This document shows, one piece after another, positions 1-5,190 of a DNA stretch of 5,190 nt. Numbering within the stretch: position 1 is the first letter of the stretch; every line of letters starts with the position of its first letter. Source of the DNA: Prevotella sp. (lineage in GTDB: Bacteria > Bacteroidota > Bacteroidia > Bacteroidales > Bacteroidaceae); NCBI GenBank assembly GCA_021204565.1, contig JAJPZE010000111.1, positions 1 through 5,190 on the forward strand. The letters are read 5' to 3'. A program made the translations under genes and the position numbers. A model generated the notes under the pieces. That model was not told where the DNA came from, did no database searches, and saw only the letters and a list, made by a program, of their open reading frames with translations.

Positions 1-1694
1 GTCCAGGGCAGGTGATGAAACCAAAGTAAATACTTCTCCGGGCAGGTGTCAGGATTGCCGTAAAGCAATCTGAGGCTGTCGGGATATTGCGCTATGGCGT
101 TGCTTCCGGTCGGCGTGCGGTCGAAGCCGATGCCGGTTGTATCCGCGTGGTGATAATATCGCGGCAGCCAATCCTCCCGCACGCCCTCCATATCACACCA
201 GGGCTCGGGGCCGTAATGGTGCCCCCAGGCGAAGAGCCCGTTTAGCCCGAGAGGGGTCATATAATTAACCGCCGCCTCCCGGCTGCCGAGCATAATCTCG
301 CGTAACGCTCCGCCGCGGGAGATCTCTTTCCCGCGTTCGAAGGTCTGCAACATCCATTCGCCGGCAATCTCTTCGGGGCTTATGTCCGCGCTCCACGCCA
401 TTCGTCCGAACGCATACCAGTTGGCTTGCGCGATTATATTGCCGCACCAGTTGTCGTTCGAGCCCGTATTGGCGACGCCTGCAACGGCTTTAAGCCTGTC
501 GTGAGCTACGAAAGAGAAGAATTCGCGCCATAGCGGAGCAAGGAAAACGATGTGGTTTGCGTGCCCGAGATATTCTTGCGTTATCTGCAATTCCGCAGCG
601 AGGGCGGTGCCGTTCATTGCCGTAAACAGCGGGCTATATGGCTCGCGGGGCTGGAAATCAAAGGGTCCGTTCTTCGCTTGAATTATAACGTTCGGGGCGA
701 ATTGTCCGTCCAAAGGCATAAATTCGTTATATGCCTGCTTTATTCTGTCGGGGTCGGACGGGTTGTAAACAAATGCCCGCCAGAGCAGAACCCCGCCGTA
801 GGGTTGCAGTGCGCTTGCAATCATGTTCGCGCCTTCGGCGTGCGTGCGGCCGTAATCGCCGGGTCCGGGCTGCCCTTCGGAGTTTGCCTTGACCGTGAAA
901 CCCCCGAAATCTGGGATGAGGGAGTATATCTCTCGCGCCTTGTCGGCCCACCAGCGGGCGACCGTCTCGTCTGCCGGGTCGGCGGTTGACAAGCCTCCGA
1001 GCACCATCGGAGAGGCGAAATTGACCGACAGATACACCTTTATATTATAGGGCCGGAATATGTCGGCGAGCGCCTTGACCTTAGCCAGATATTCGCTTGA
1101 GAGTATTTCCGGCGCGGCGTTAACGTTGTTCAACACCGTTCCGTTGATACCTATCGAGGCGTTTGCGCGGGCGTAAGCCGTGTATTTATCCGAGAGCGTG
1201 CCGGGCAGGTTGTCCCAATCCCAAAGCGACGAGCCGGCATAACCGCGCTCAATAGTGCCGTCGAGGTTGTCCCAATGGTTTAGTATGCGGAGCGGTATGG
1301 CGGGGTTGACTTCGACAAGACCCGTGTCGGCGACGGTCTCCAACGCTTGTCGCCGCAACAGATCATACGCCGCATAGAGCAAGCCGGCGGGGGTCGGAGA
1401 GGAGAGGACAATACGTTCGGGAGCGTAACTTATCCGGTAACCTTCGGCGTCAAGTCCGTCCGCGGGGCTTATCCGCAACGTTACCGGCCGCCCGCGCCAC
1501 GCATTAACCAGCTCGCCGGCGGCGATGCCGGCTGTCGGCGACGTACATTCGGCAGTGATGTTCGTGTTGTTTGCCCCGCCCCGAGACAACCACAGACCGC
1601 TTCCGCCGTCCGCGGCGGCGGCGCTTAAAGCGACAAACAACAGGGCGATTATCCGGCTTGTTCTTCGCATAACCTTTATTTCCGGCGGCGTCAT
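1..1694 (-). CDS. aguA: GH67 alpha-glucuronidase, 3' end cut by the window edge
   Basis: This inverting enzyme removes (4-O-methyl)-alpha-D-glucuronic acid from the non-reducing-end xylose of aldouronic acids made by GH10 xylanases. The frame is open from 1694 to base 1 (564 codons, no stop; the last full codon is at 3-5). Numbered from 1694, it has a signal peptide (to about 28), an N-terminal domain, then the barrel beginning near PLRILNHWDNLDG (134-146) with IERGYAG. Catalytic residues are E273 in KANSEGQPGP (acid), and D346 in NGPFDFQPREP and E374 in QITQEYLG (the base pair). Their spacing equals that of Cellvibrio GlcA67A (E292, D365, E393). WGHHYGPEPW and the terminal LLWFHHLPW belong to the C-terminal domain. 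Family members run to about 600-720 residues, so some 50-150 are missing. The ATG at 1694 overlaps the GH43 stop as ATGA; an ATG at 1670 gives a tidier signal peptide (MRRTSRII) and is a real alternative. The mature protein is the same either way. Confidence 0.95.
   Translation of the reverse strand, partial: MTPPEIKVMRRTSRIIALLFVALSAAAADGGSGLWLSRGGANNTNITAECTSPTAGIAAGELVNAWRGRPVTLRISPADGLDAEGYRISYAPERIVLSSPTPAGLLYAAYDLLRRQALETVADTGLVEVNPAIPLRILNHWDNLDGTIERGYAGSSLWDWDNLPGTLSDKYTAYARANASIGINGTVLNNVNAAPEILSSEYLAKVKALADIFRPYNIKVYLSVNFASPMVLGGLSTADPADETVARWWADKAREIYSLIPDFGGFTVKANSEGQPGPGDYGRTHAEGANMIASALQPYGGVLLWRAFVYNPSDPDRIKQAYNEFMPLDGQFAPNVIIQAKNGPFDFQPREPYSPLFTAMNGTALAAELQITQEYLGHANHIVFLAPLWREFFSFVAHDRLKAVAGVANTGSNDNWCGNIIAQANWYAFGRMAWSADISPEEIAGEWMLQTFERGKEISRGGALREIMLGSREAAVNYMTPLGLNGLFAWGHHYGPEPWCDMEGVREDWLPRYYHHADTTGIGFDRTPTGSNAIAQYPDSLRLLYGNPDTCPEKYLLWFHHLPW
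1611..1670 (-). other. Signal peptide region of the GH67 alpha-glucuronidase
   Basis: Counting from the ATG at 1670, residues 1-20 hold a basic start (MRRTSR), a hydrophobic core (IIALLFVALS) and four alanines before Asp21, a typical signal peptidase I pattern without a lipobox cysteine. If the ATG at 1694 is used, eight residues (MTPPEIKV) precede this, giving a longer n-region with a glutamate and two prolines. Confidence 0.78.
1691..1694 (-). promoter_or_regulatory. ATGA stop/start overlap, GH43 to GH67
   Basis: The minus strand reads ATGA, with the GH43 TGA overlapping an ATG that is in frame with GH67. A second in-frame ATG follows 24 bases later at 1670, preceded by GGAAATAAAGG with the AAAGG only two bases from the ATG. 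The overlap itself is certain; whether the first or second ATG is used is open. Confidence 0.75.
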
Positions 1695-2659
1695 TCCCCG
1701 CCTCCGTCGATGGTGATTATATGTCCGTCGGCGTCGTATTCAAGTTCGCAGACCTTCAACCTTCTCAGCCAAGACTTGCCGCCGGAGGGTTTGCTGTCGT
1801 GATGAAACAGATACCATTTGCCGCGAAACTCCACTATTGAGTGGTGTGTAGTCCAGCCGGTGACGGGCGTGAGGATGACGCCTTGATAAACAAAAGGCCC
1901 GTAGGGCGAGTCGCCGACCGCATAACAGAGCAGGTGCGTGTCGCCCGTAGAATACGAGAAATAATATTTCCCGTTGTATTTATGCACCCAACTTGCCTCG
2001 AAGAAGCGGTGCGGGTCGTTCGCTTTAAGCGGGTTCCCGTCGGCATCGACAATATAAACGGGGCGCGGAGAGCCGTCGAATTGGAGCATATCGGCGGACA
2101 GCTTAACCACTCTGCTCGGCAGTGCCGGCTCGTCTCCGGCGGGCAGATAGGGCGTCTCCAATGCCTTATTGTCCTTGTATCGTTGCAGTTGTCCGCCCCA
2201 TAAGCCGCCAAAATAGAGCAAGTAATCGCCGTCGACGGGGAGCACGCAGTAATCAATGCTGTAGCTTCCGCGTATAGGGTCGGGTTGCGGGACAAACGGT
2301 CCTTCGGGGCGGTTGGCGACGGCAACCCCCGTGCGGAATATGTCGTTGCGGTCTTTGAGGGGAAAATAGAGGAAGTATTTCCCGTCTTTTTCCGCCACGT
2401 CGGCGTCCCAGAGCTGTCGTCCGGCCCAGGGTATGTCGGCGATGTCAAGTGCTTTCCCGTGGTCTATGACCTCGCCTGTCATAGGGTCGTCGGTGGAGAG
2501 TACGTGGCTGTCGCGCATTATATACTGGTCTCCGTTGTCGTTTTCAACGTTGTCAGACTCTATGTCGTGCGACGGATAAATATATATCCGGTCGTTGAAA
2601 ACGTGTACCGAAGGGTCCGCCATATAGTCGGCGGGGAACAGGTATCTCTTCTGTTTCAT
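1691..2659 (-). CDS. xynB: GH43 beta-xylosidase / alpha-L-arabinofuranosidase, no signal peptide (probably cytoplasmic)
   Basis: This is an inverting glycosidase with a five-bladed beta-propeller fold that probably releases xylose from xylo-oligosaccharides, or arabinose from their side chains. Numbered from the ATG at 2659 (322 residues), the three GH43 acidic residues are visible: base D15 in YMADPSVH, pKa modulator D136 in SIDYCVLP, and acid E221 in RFFEASWVHKYNG. A THHSIVEF stretch near 271-278 supplies the usual active-site histidine. Recurrent GKYYFSYS/GKWYLFHH-type strands mark the propeller blades. No C-terminal domain or CBM is present. The N-terminus starts directly at the fold with no signal peptide, unlike both flanking enzymes. 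The start at 2659 gives an ATGA overlap with the GH10 stop. An in-frame ATG at 2680 would add seven residues and a 24-25 nt overlap, but would still give no signal peptide. The sequence resembles GH43 subfamily 1, which I cannot confirm here. Xylosidase versus arabinofuranosidase activity cannot be decided by reading. Confidence 0.93.
   Translation of the reverse strand: MKQKRYLFPADYMADPSVHVFNDRIYIYPSHDIESDNVENDNGDQYIMRDSHVLSTDDPMTGEVIDHGKALDIADIPWAGRQLWDADVAEKDGKYFLYFPLKDRNDIFRTGVAVANRPEGPFVPQPDPIRGSYSIDYCVLPVDGDYLLYFGGLWGGQLQRYKDNKALETPYLPAGDEPALPSRVVKLSADMLQFDGSPRPVYIVDADGNPLKANDPHRFFEASWVHKYNGKYYFSYSTGDTHLLCYAVGDSPYGPFVYQGVILTPVTGWTTHHSIVEFRGKWYLFHHDSKPSGGKSWLRRLKVCELEYDADGHIITIDGGGE
2656..2659 (-). 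promoter_or_regulatory. ATGA stop/start overlap, GH10 xylanase to GH43
   Basis: The minus strand reads ATGA, with the xylanase TGA sharing two bases with the preferred GH43 ATG. The 20 bases upstream are A/C-rich and contain no purine-rich Shine-Dalgarno sequence. That suits Bacteroidetes-style initiation or re-initiation and favours this start over the in-frame ATG at 2680. Confidence 0.8.
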
Positions 2660-3780
2660 TGCGTTTGTTGTCGGTTGCAAAGTTCTTTAATAAAGGGTTT
2701 GGGCTCGTAATTCCTGTCGAAAAGCAACGGATATTCCCTGCGCCCGCGCACCGGGAAGTCATTTTTCCAAGAGTCTCCGTCGGCCACGCCCCACGCCGTA
2801 ACGAGGGTTATGAAGCCGGCATGCCTGACGAACAGCTCGAAGAAAGCCTTCATCCTCGCATTCCATTTGTCGCTTATACTGTCGGGCAACCCGGCGGGGT
2901 AGGGGTTCATTTCTTGTTCGAAAGCCACTCTGTCCGATACATTTGCCGAGCGGCTGACTGTCGGCAGGGCGCTCATATCCCATTCCGTAACCATCACGTT
3001 TACCCCCTCGGCGCCGAACGCGACAATACTTTCTTCGAACTCGTTTATGTCCGGATAATCCATACCCATATGCCCCTGCATGCCCACGCCGTCAATTCGC
3101 AAGCCCCGCGCTTTAAGCTTGCGGACGAGCTTAACTACCGCCGCGCGTTTCGCCGGCACGTTCATTGCGTAATCGTTATAATATAATTCGGCGTCCGGAT
3201 CCGCCTCGCGGGCGTACTCAAACGCAAGCGGGATGTATTCTTCGCCTAATATTTCGAAGTACGGGCTCTTACGATACGAGCCGTCTTCGAGCAACGCCTC
3301 GTTCACCACGTCCCAACCTTTCACGCGCCCTTTATAGCGGCTTACGACGGTCGTGATGTGATCTTTCATGCGTTGTTTCAACGTCTCGGCGGACACCCGT
3401 TTGCCCTCTTTATCGGTGAAGAACCACGGCGCGCACTGCGAATGCCATACCAAGCAATGGCCTATAACCGCCATTCCGTTTGCCTCTCCGAACGCCACAA
3501 GCGAGTCGGCAGCCGTGAAATCGTAAACCGACTCCTGAGGGTGTATCGCTTCGCACTTCATACAATTCTCCGCCACAACGGAGTTGAAGTGGCGTTTGAC
3601 AATACGTACCGCGGCGGTGTCCATACCCGCGACCTGCCTCTGATTCATCGCCACGCCGACGAGGAACTTATCTCCGAACACGCCTTTTATCGACCGGGCG
3701 CTGTCCGCCGTCTGCGCTTTTACGGTGCCGGACGCGGCAAACAGCATCGCGACGGCTGCGATGACAATTGTGTTCTTCAT
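2656..3780 (-). CDS. xynA: Secreted GH10 endo-1,4-beta-xylanase
   Basis: This enzyme hydrolyses internal beta-1,4-xylosidic bonds of xylan with retention of configuration. The product has 374 residues: a signal peptide (about 1-22) followed by a single GH10 TIM barrel. Landmarks in order are ENCMKCE at 71-77 (substrate-binding Asn and Lys), GHCLVWHSQ at 107-115, the acid/base E161 in WDVVNEAL, the nucleophile E266 in VMVTEWD, and the closing WGVADGDSW at 330-338 followed by PVRGRREYPLLFDR. The length matches a bare catalytic domain, with no inserted or appended carbohydrate-binding module. There is no lipobox cysteine, so a periplasmic or released enzyme is more likely than a surface lipoprotein. 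The ATG at 3780 is chosen because it overlaps the transporter stop as ATGA and leads straight into the signal peptide. The 3' end overlaps the GH43 gene. GH10 products with glucuronate on the terminal xylose are substrates for the GH67 downstream. The symbol follows Prevotella usage. Confidence 0.96.
   Translation of the reverse strand: MKNTIVIAAVAMLFAASGTVKAQTADSARSIKGVFGDKFLVGVAMNQRQVAGMDTAAVRIVKRHFNSVVAENCMKCEAIHPQESVYDFTAADSLVAFGEANGMAVIGHCLVWHSQCAPWFFTDKEGKRVSAETLKQRMKDHITTVVSRYKGRVKGWDVVNEALLEDGSYRKSPYFEILGEEYIPLAFEYAREADPDAELYYNDYAMNVPAKRAAVVKLVRKLKARGLRIDGVGMQGHMGMDYPDINEFEESIVAFGAEGVNVMVTEWDMSALPTVSRSANVSDRVAFEQEMNPYPAGLPDSISDKWNARMKAFFELFVRHAGFITLVTAWGVADGDSWKNDFPVRGRREYPLLFDRNYEPKPFIKELCNRQQTQ
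3715..3780 (-). other. Signal peptide region of the GH10 xylanase
   Basis: The first 22 residues have a Lys at position 2, a hydrophobic core (IVIAAVAMLFAASG) and a V-K-A motif before Gln23, fitting a Sec/signal peptidase I site. No cysteine lies at the cleavage point, so this is not a lipoprotein signal. The exact cleavage site is a judgement by eye. Confidence 0.8.
3777..3780 (-). promoter_or_regulatory. ATGA stop/start overlap, symporter to GH10 xylanase
   Basis: On the minus strand the four bases read ATGA: the TGA ends the symporter and the ATG, one base earlier, starts the xylanase. There is no intergenic space for a promoter or terminator. Such overlaps commonly allow a terminating ribosome to re-initiate; that it does so here is inference. 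No strong Shine-Dalgarno sequence is seen upstream. Confidence 0.85.
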
Positions 3781-5190
3781 AATTTTTGTTTCGCTTCTAT
3801 TTGTTTGTTTATGTTGTCAATTGTCTTGTCGTCGAGCTCATAACGCGAGATAATGAACATCGCAAGGACAAGAAGCAGCGCGGGAATTATCGCCACAAGC
3901 CAGAGAATACCTTGCTCGGCGCGTGCCGATTGCACGGCGGCGTTGGTGTTGTCGAACCCTACGTAAGCCAGCACGAGACCGGGTACAACCCCGCCTAACG
4001 CCATACCCGCCTTATAAAAAATACCGGTCAGGGCGTTCACAATTCCCGATATGCGCTTGCCCGTAGTGTATTCGCCGTAGGATATAACCTCGGGGACAAG
4101 CGCCCACATATATCCCGTCGCGACAATCACGCCCGTGGATTTGACGAACTGCGCCACGTAAACAAGCCATATCTCTCCCCGTAGCGCGGGCGTCATCGAT
4201 ATGATGTAAAGCATCGCCATACCTATGATTGCAATGGTGAGGAACACATTAAACATCGCCCGTTTGCCGATCTTTTTCTTTATCCAAGGCACCATCGGCA
4301 TGAATATAAACGAGGGTATGGAGCCGAGCGCCATAAAGTTCGCCATGTCGTTAGATGTGCCGTGAACGTTGTAAATCATATAATACGACCCGGCGGAGTT
4401 GCCCACAGCCATCATCGCAAATGCGGTTATGAAGAAGAAGGCCAGCACTCTCAGCGGGCGGTTACGCACAAATTCCGTCCAAAGATCCGACACCTTGACG
4501 TTCGCCGTCTCCCTTATATCCATCACTACACGCTCCTTTGACTGGCTGAAACAAAAGATTAAGAGCGCCAAGCCGCAAGCTCCGTAGATACACATAGTTA
4601 CGAACCACGCTCCCGCACTTGTTTTCGTGTTGGTCAATCCGTCGGGCGAAAGCGCCGCAACAAGTTTGGGGATGCCGTACGCGACCGCCAGTCCGCCGGT
4701 GTTTGCAAGGAACATACGCACGCTCGTAAGGGTGGTTATCTCCCCCGTGTCGCGCGTTAACGAGGCGTTTAACGCCCCGTAAGGCACGTTGATTAGCGTG
4801 TAGAGCATCGACAAGCCCACATATGTAATGTAAGCATACGTAAGCGAACCGGAGAAGCCATCCCGGAAACAGAGTATCGCGAAGCCGGTTAACGGCACGC
4901 CCGCAAGGACAAGATACGCTCGGTATTTGCCGAGACGGGGGTTGTGTTTGTCGACAAACGTGCCGACAAGAGGGTCCCAGAGGACGTCCACAACCCGAAC
5001 AATGAGGAACATAAACGCCGCCGCGGAGGGGTCGAGACCGTATACATTGGTGTAAAACAAGAGCAGGTACATGCATACCGTTTGGTATATAAGGTTCTGC
5101 GCCAAGTCGCCCGAACCGAAGCCAATACGTTGCAACCAAGTCAATCTGTAAAAACCTTTCGCTTCGTCCGCTCTCGGGTTAGTTACGTTC
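3777..5190 (-). CDS. GPH-family (MelB-like) sugar:cation symporter, probable xylo-oligosaccharide importer; 5' end at or beyond window edge
   Basis: This inner-membrane transporter of the glycoside-pentoside-hexuronide:cation symporter family (major facilitator fold) probably imports xylo-oligosaccharides with Na+ or H+. Numbering is from the TTG at 5144, which would give 455 residues. About twelve hydrophobic segments are visible. Family marks are D13 in GSGDLAQN (helix 1), the acidic pair D53 and D57 in VVDVLWDPLVG (the MelB cation-site pair D55/D59), INVPYG at 118-123 in helix 4, PEVISYGEYTTGKR at 351-364 between helices 10 and 11, and K378 where MelB has a helix-11 lysine. The C-terminus is a charged cytoplasmic tail. 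Upstream of 5144 the frame stays open for 15 more codons to the window edge with no ATG or GTG. Position 5190 reads as the last G of a codon, so an ATG may straddle the edge; hence I mark the gene as 5'-open. Its stop overlaps the GH10 start. The family is certain; the substrate is inferred from neighbours. Confidence 0.92.
   Translation of the reverse strand, partial: NVTNPRADEAKGFYRLTWLQRIGFGSGDLAQNLIYQTVCMYLLLFYTNVYGLDPSAAAFMFLIVRVVDVLWDPLVGTFVDKHNPRLGKYRAYLVLAGVPLTGFAILCFRDGFSGSLTYAYITYVGLSMLYTLINVPYGALNASLTRDTGEITTLTSVRMFLANTGGLAVAYGIPKLVAALSPDGLTNTKTSAGAWFVTMCIYGACGLALLIFCFSQSKERVVMDIRETANVKVSDLWTEFVRNRPLRVLAFFFITAFAMMAVGNSAGSYYMIYNVHGTSNDMANFMALGSIPSFIFMPMVPWIKKKIGKRAMFNVFLTIAIIGMAMLYIISMTPALRGEIWLVYVAQFVKSTGVIVATGYMWALVPEVISYGEYTTGKRISGIVNALTGIFYKAGMALGGVVPGLVLAYVGFDNTNAAVQSARAEQGILWLVAIIPALLLVLAMFIISRYELDDKTIDNINKQIEAKQKL

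Noticed and set aside
552..989. Plus-strand open frame of 145 codons opposite the GH67 gene
   Set aside because: It lies wholly antisense to the GH67 catalytic barrel, whose motifs are unmistakable. Its translation shows no recognisable domain and it is a by-product of GC-rich coding sequence.
1607..1630. Short GCC/GCG repeat-like run
   Set aside because: It encodes the alanines at the end of the GH67 signal peptide. It is too short and too well explained by coding to be called a repeat.
1..1670. Suspected frameshift or pseudogene in GH67
   Set aside because: Codon-by-codon reading from 1670 to base 3 shows no stop. Conserved blocks (NHWDNLDG, NSEGQPGP, NGPFDFQ, TQEYLG, WGHHYG, LLWFHH) all occur in one frame, so the gene only runs off the window.
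1834..2448. Minus-strand 204-codon frame rich in Thr, Ser and Pro inside GH43
   Set aside because: It is an out-of-phase reading of the GH43 gene, whose three catalytic acids and propeller strands are intact in the main frame.
2285..3186. Plus-strand open frames (2285-2710 and 2659-3186) opposite GH43 and GH10
   Set aside because: Both are antisense to confidently identified enzymes, have no family motifs, and cross the GH10/GH43 junction in a way that makes no sense for a real gene.
3358..3843. Plus-strand open frame of 161 codons opposite the GH10 N-terminus
   Set aside because: Its translation is Arg/His-rich with no domain, and it overlaps the GH10 signal peptide and the symporter end on the other strand. 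It is a shadow frame.
4462..5139. Minus-strand 225-codon frame with Cys/His clusters that look like a zinc-binding pattern
   Set aside because: It is the shifted frame of the symporter gene. The cysteines and histidines arise from codons of hydrophobic helices read out of phase, with no regular metal-site spacing.
1..5190. Possible internal promoters, terminators, IS elements, CRISPR, tRNA or a hidden extra small gene
   Set aside because: All three junctions overlap and the whole window is coding on the minus strand, leaving no room between genes. I saw no terminal inverted repeats, regularly spaced repeats, hairpin-plus-T-run terminators or tRNA-like cloverleaf.

Overview
The window is one strand-coherent stretch of a xylan and glucuronoxylan utilisation operon, read entirely on the minus strand (from high to low coordinates). 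It is filled end to end with four genes and has no intergenic space. The protein sequences look like those of a Bacteroidetes, probably a gut or rumen member of the Bacteroidales. Reasons are the Bacteroidetes-type GH10 sequence, a GH10 / signal-less GH43 / symporter grouping of the kind known from Prevotella, and weak or absent Shine-Dalgarno sites before the start codons. This taxonomic call is inference; no rRNA or other marker gene is present.

Layout in transcription order: (1) 5190 to 3777, an inner-membrane sugar:cation symporter of the GPH (MelB-like) family, whose start probably lies at or just beyond the window edge; (2) 3780 to 2656, a secreted GH10 endo-1,4-beta-xylanase; (3) 2659 to 1691, a GH43 glycosidase without a signal peptide, probably a cytoplasmic beta-xylosidase or arabinofuranosidase; (4) 1694 to 1, a secreted GH67 alpha-glucuronidase cut off by the left edge, with roughly 80-95% of its expected length present. 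I translated the GH67 frame codon by codon over its whole length and found no stop or frameshift. All recognised catalytic residues of the three enzymes are present.

The genes form a coherent pathway. GH10 cleaves glucuronoxylan into short xylo-oligosaccharides and aldouronic acids that carry (4-O-methyl)glucuronate on the non-reducing-end xylose. That is the form GH67 attacks. The symporter then carries the trimmed oligosaccharides across the inner membrane, where the signal-less GH43 would release xylose or arabinose. From memory, the order symporter-GH10-GH43 resembles the start of the xyn cluster of Prevotella bryantii/ruminicola.

The most notable structural feature is that all three gene junctions are ATGA stop/start overlaps of 4 nt, which suggests translational coupling of the whole operon. 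Outer-membrane import (SusC/SusD), surface glycan-binding proteins, a regulator, promoter and terminator are not in the window. I see no undescribed system here; this is a recognisable catabolic operon with some points of detail worth checking.
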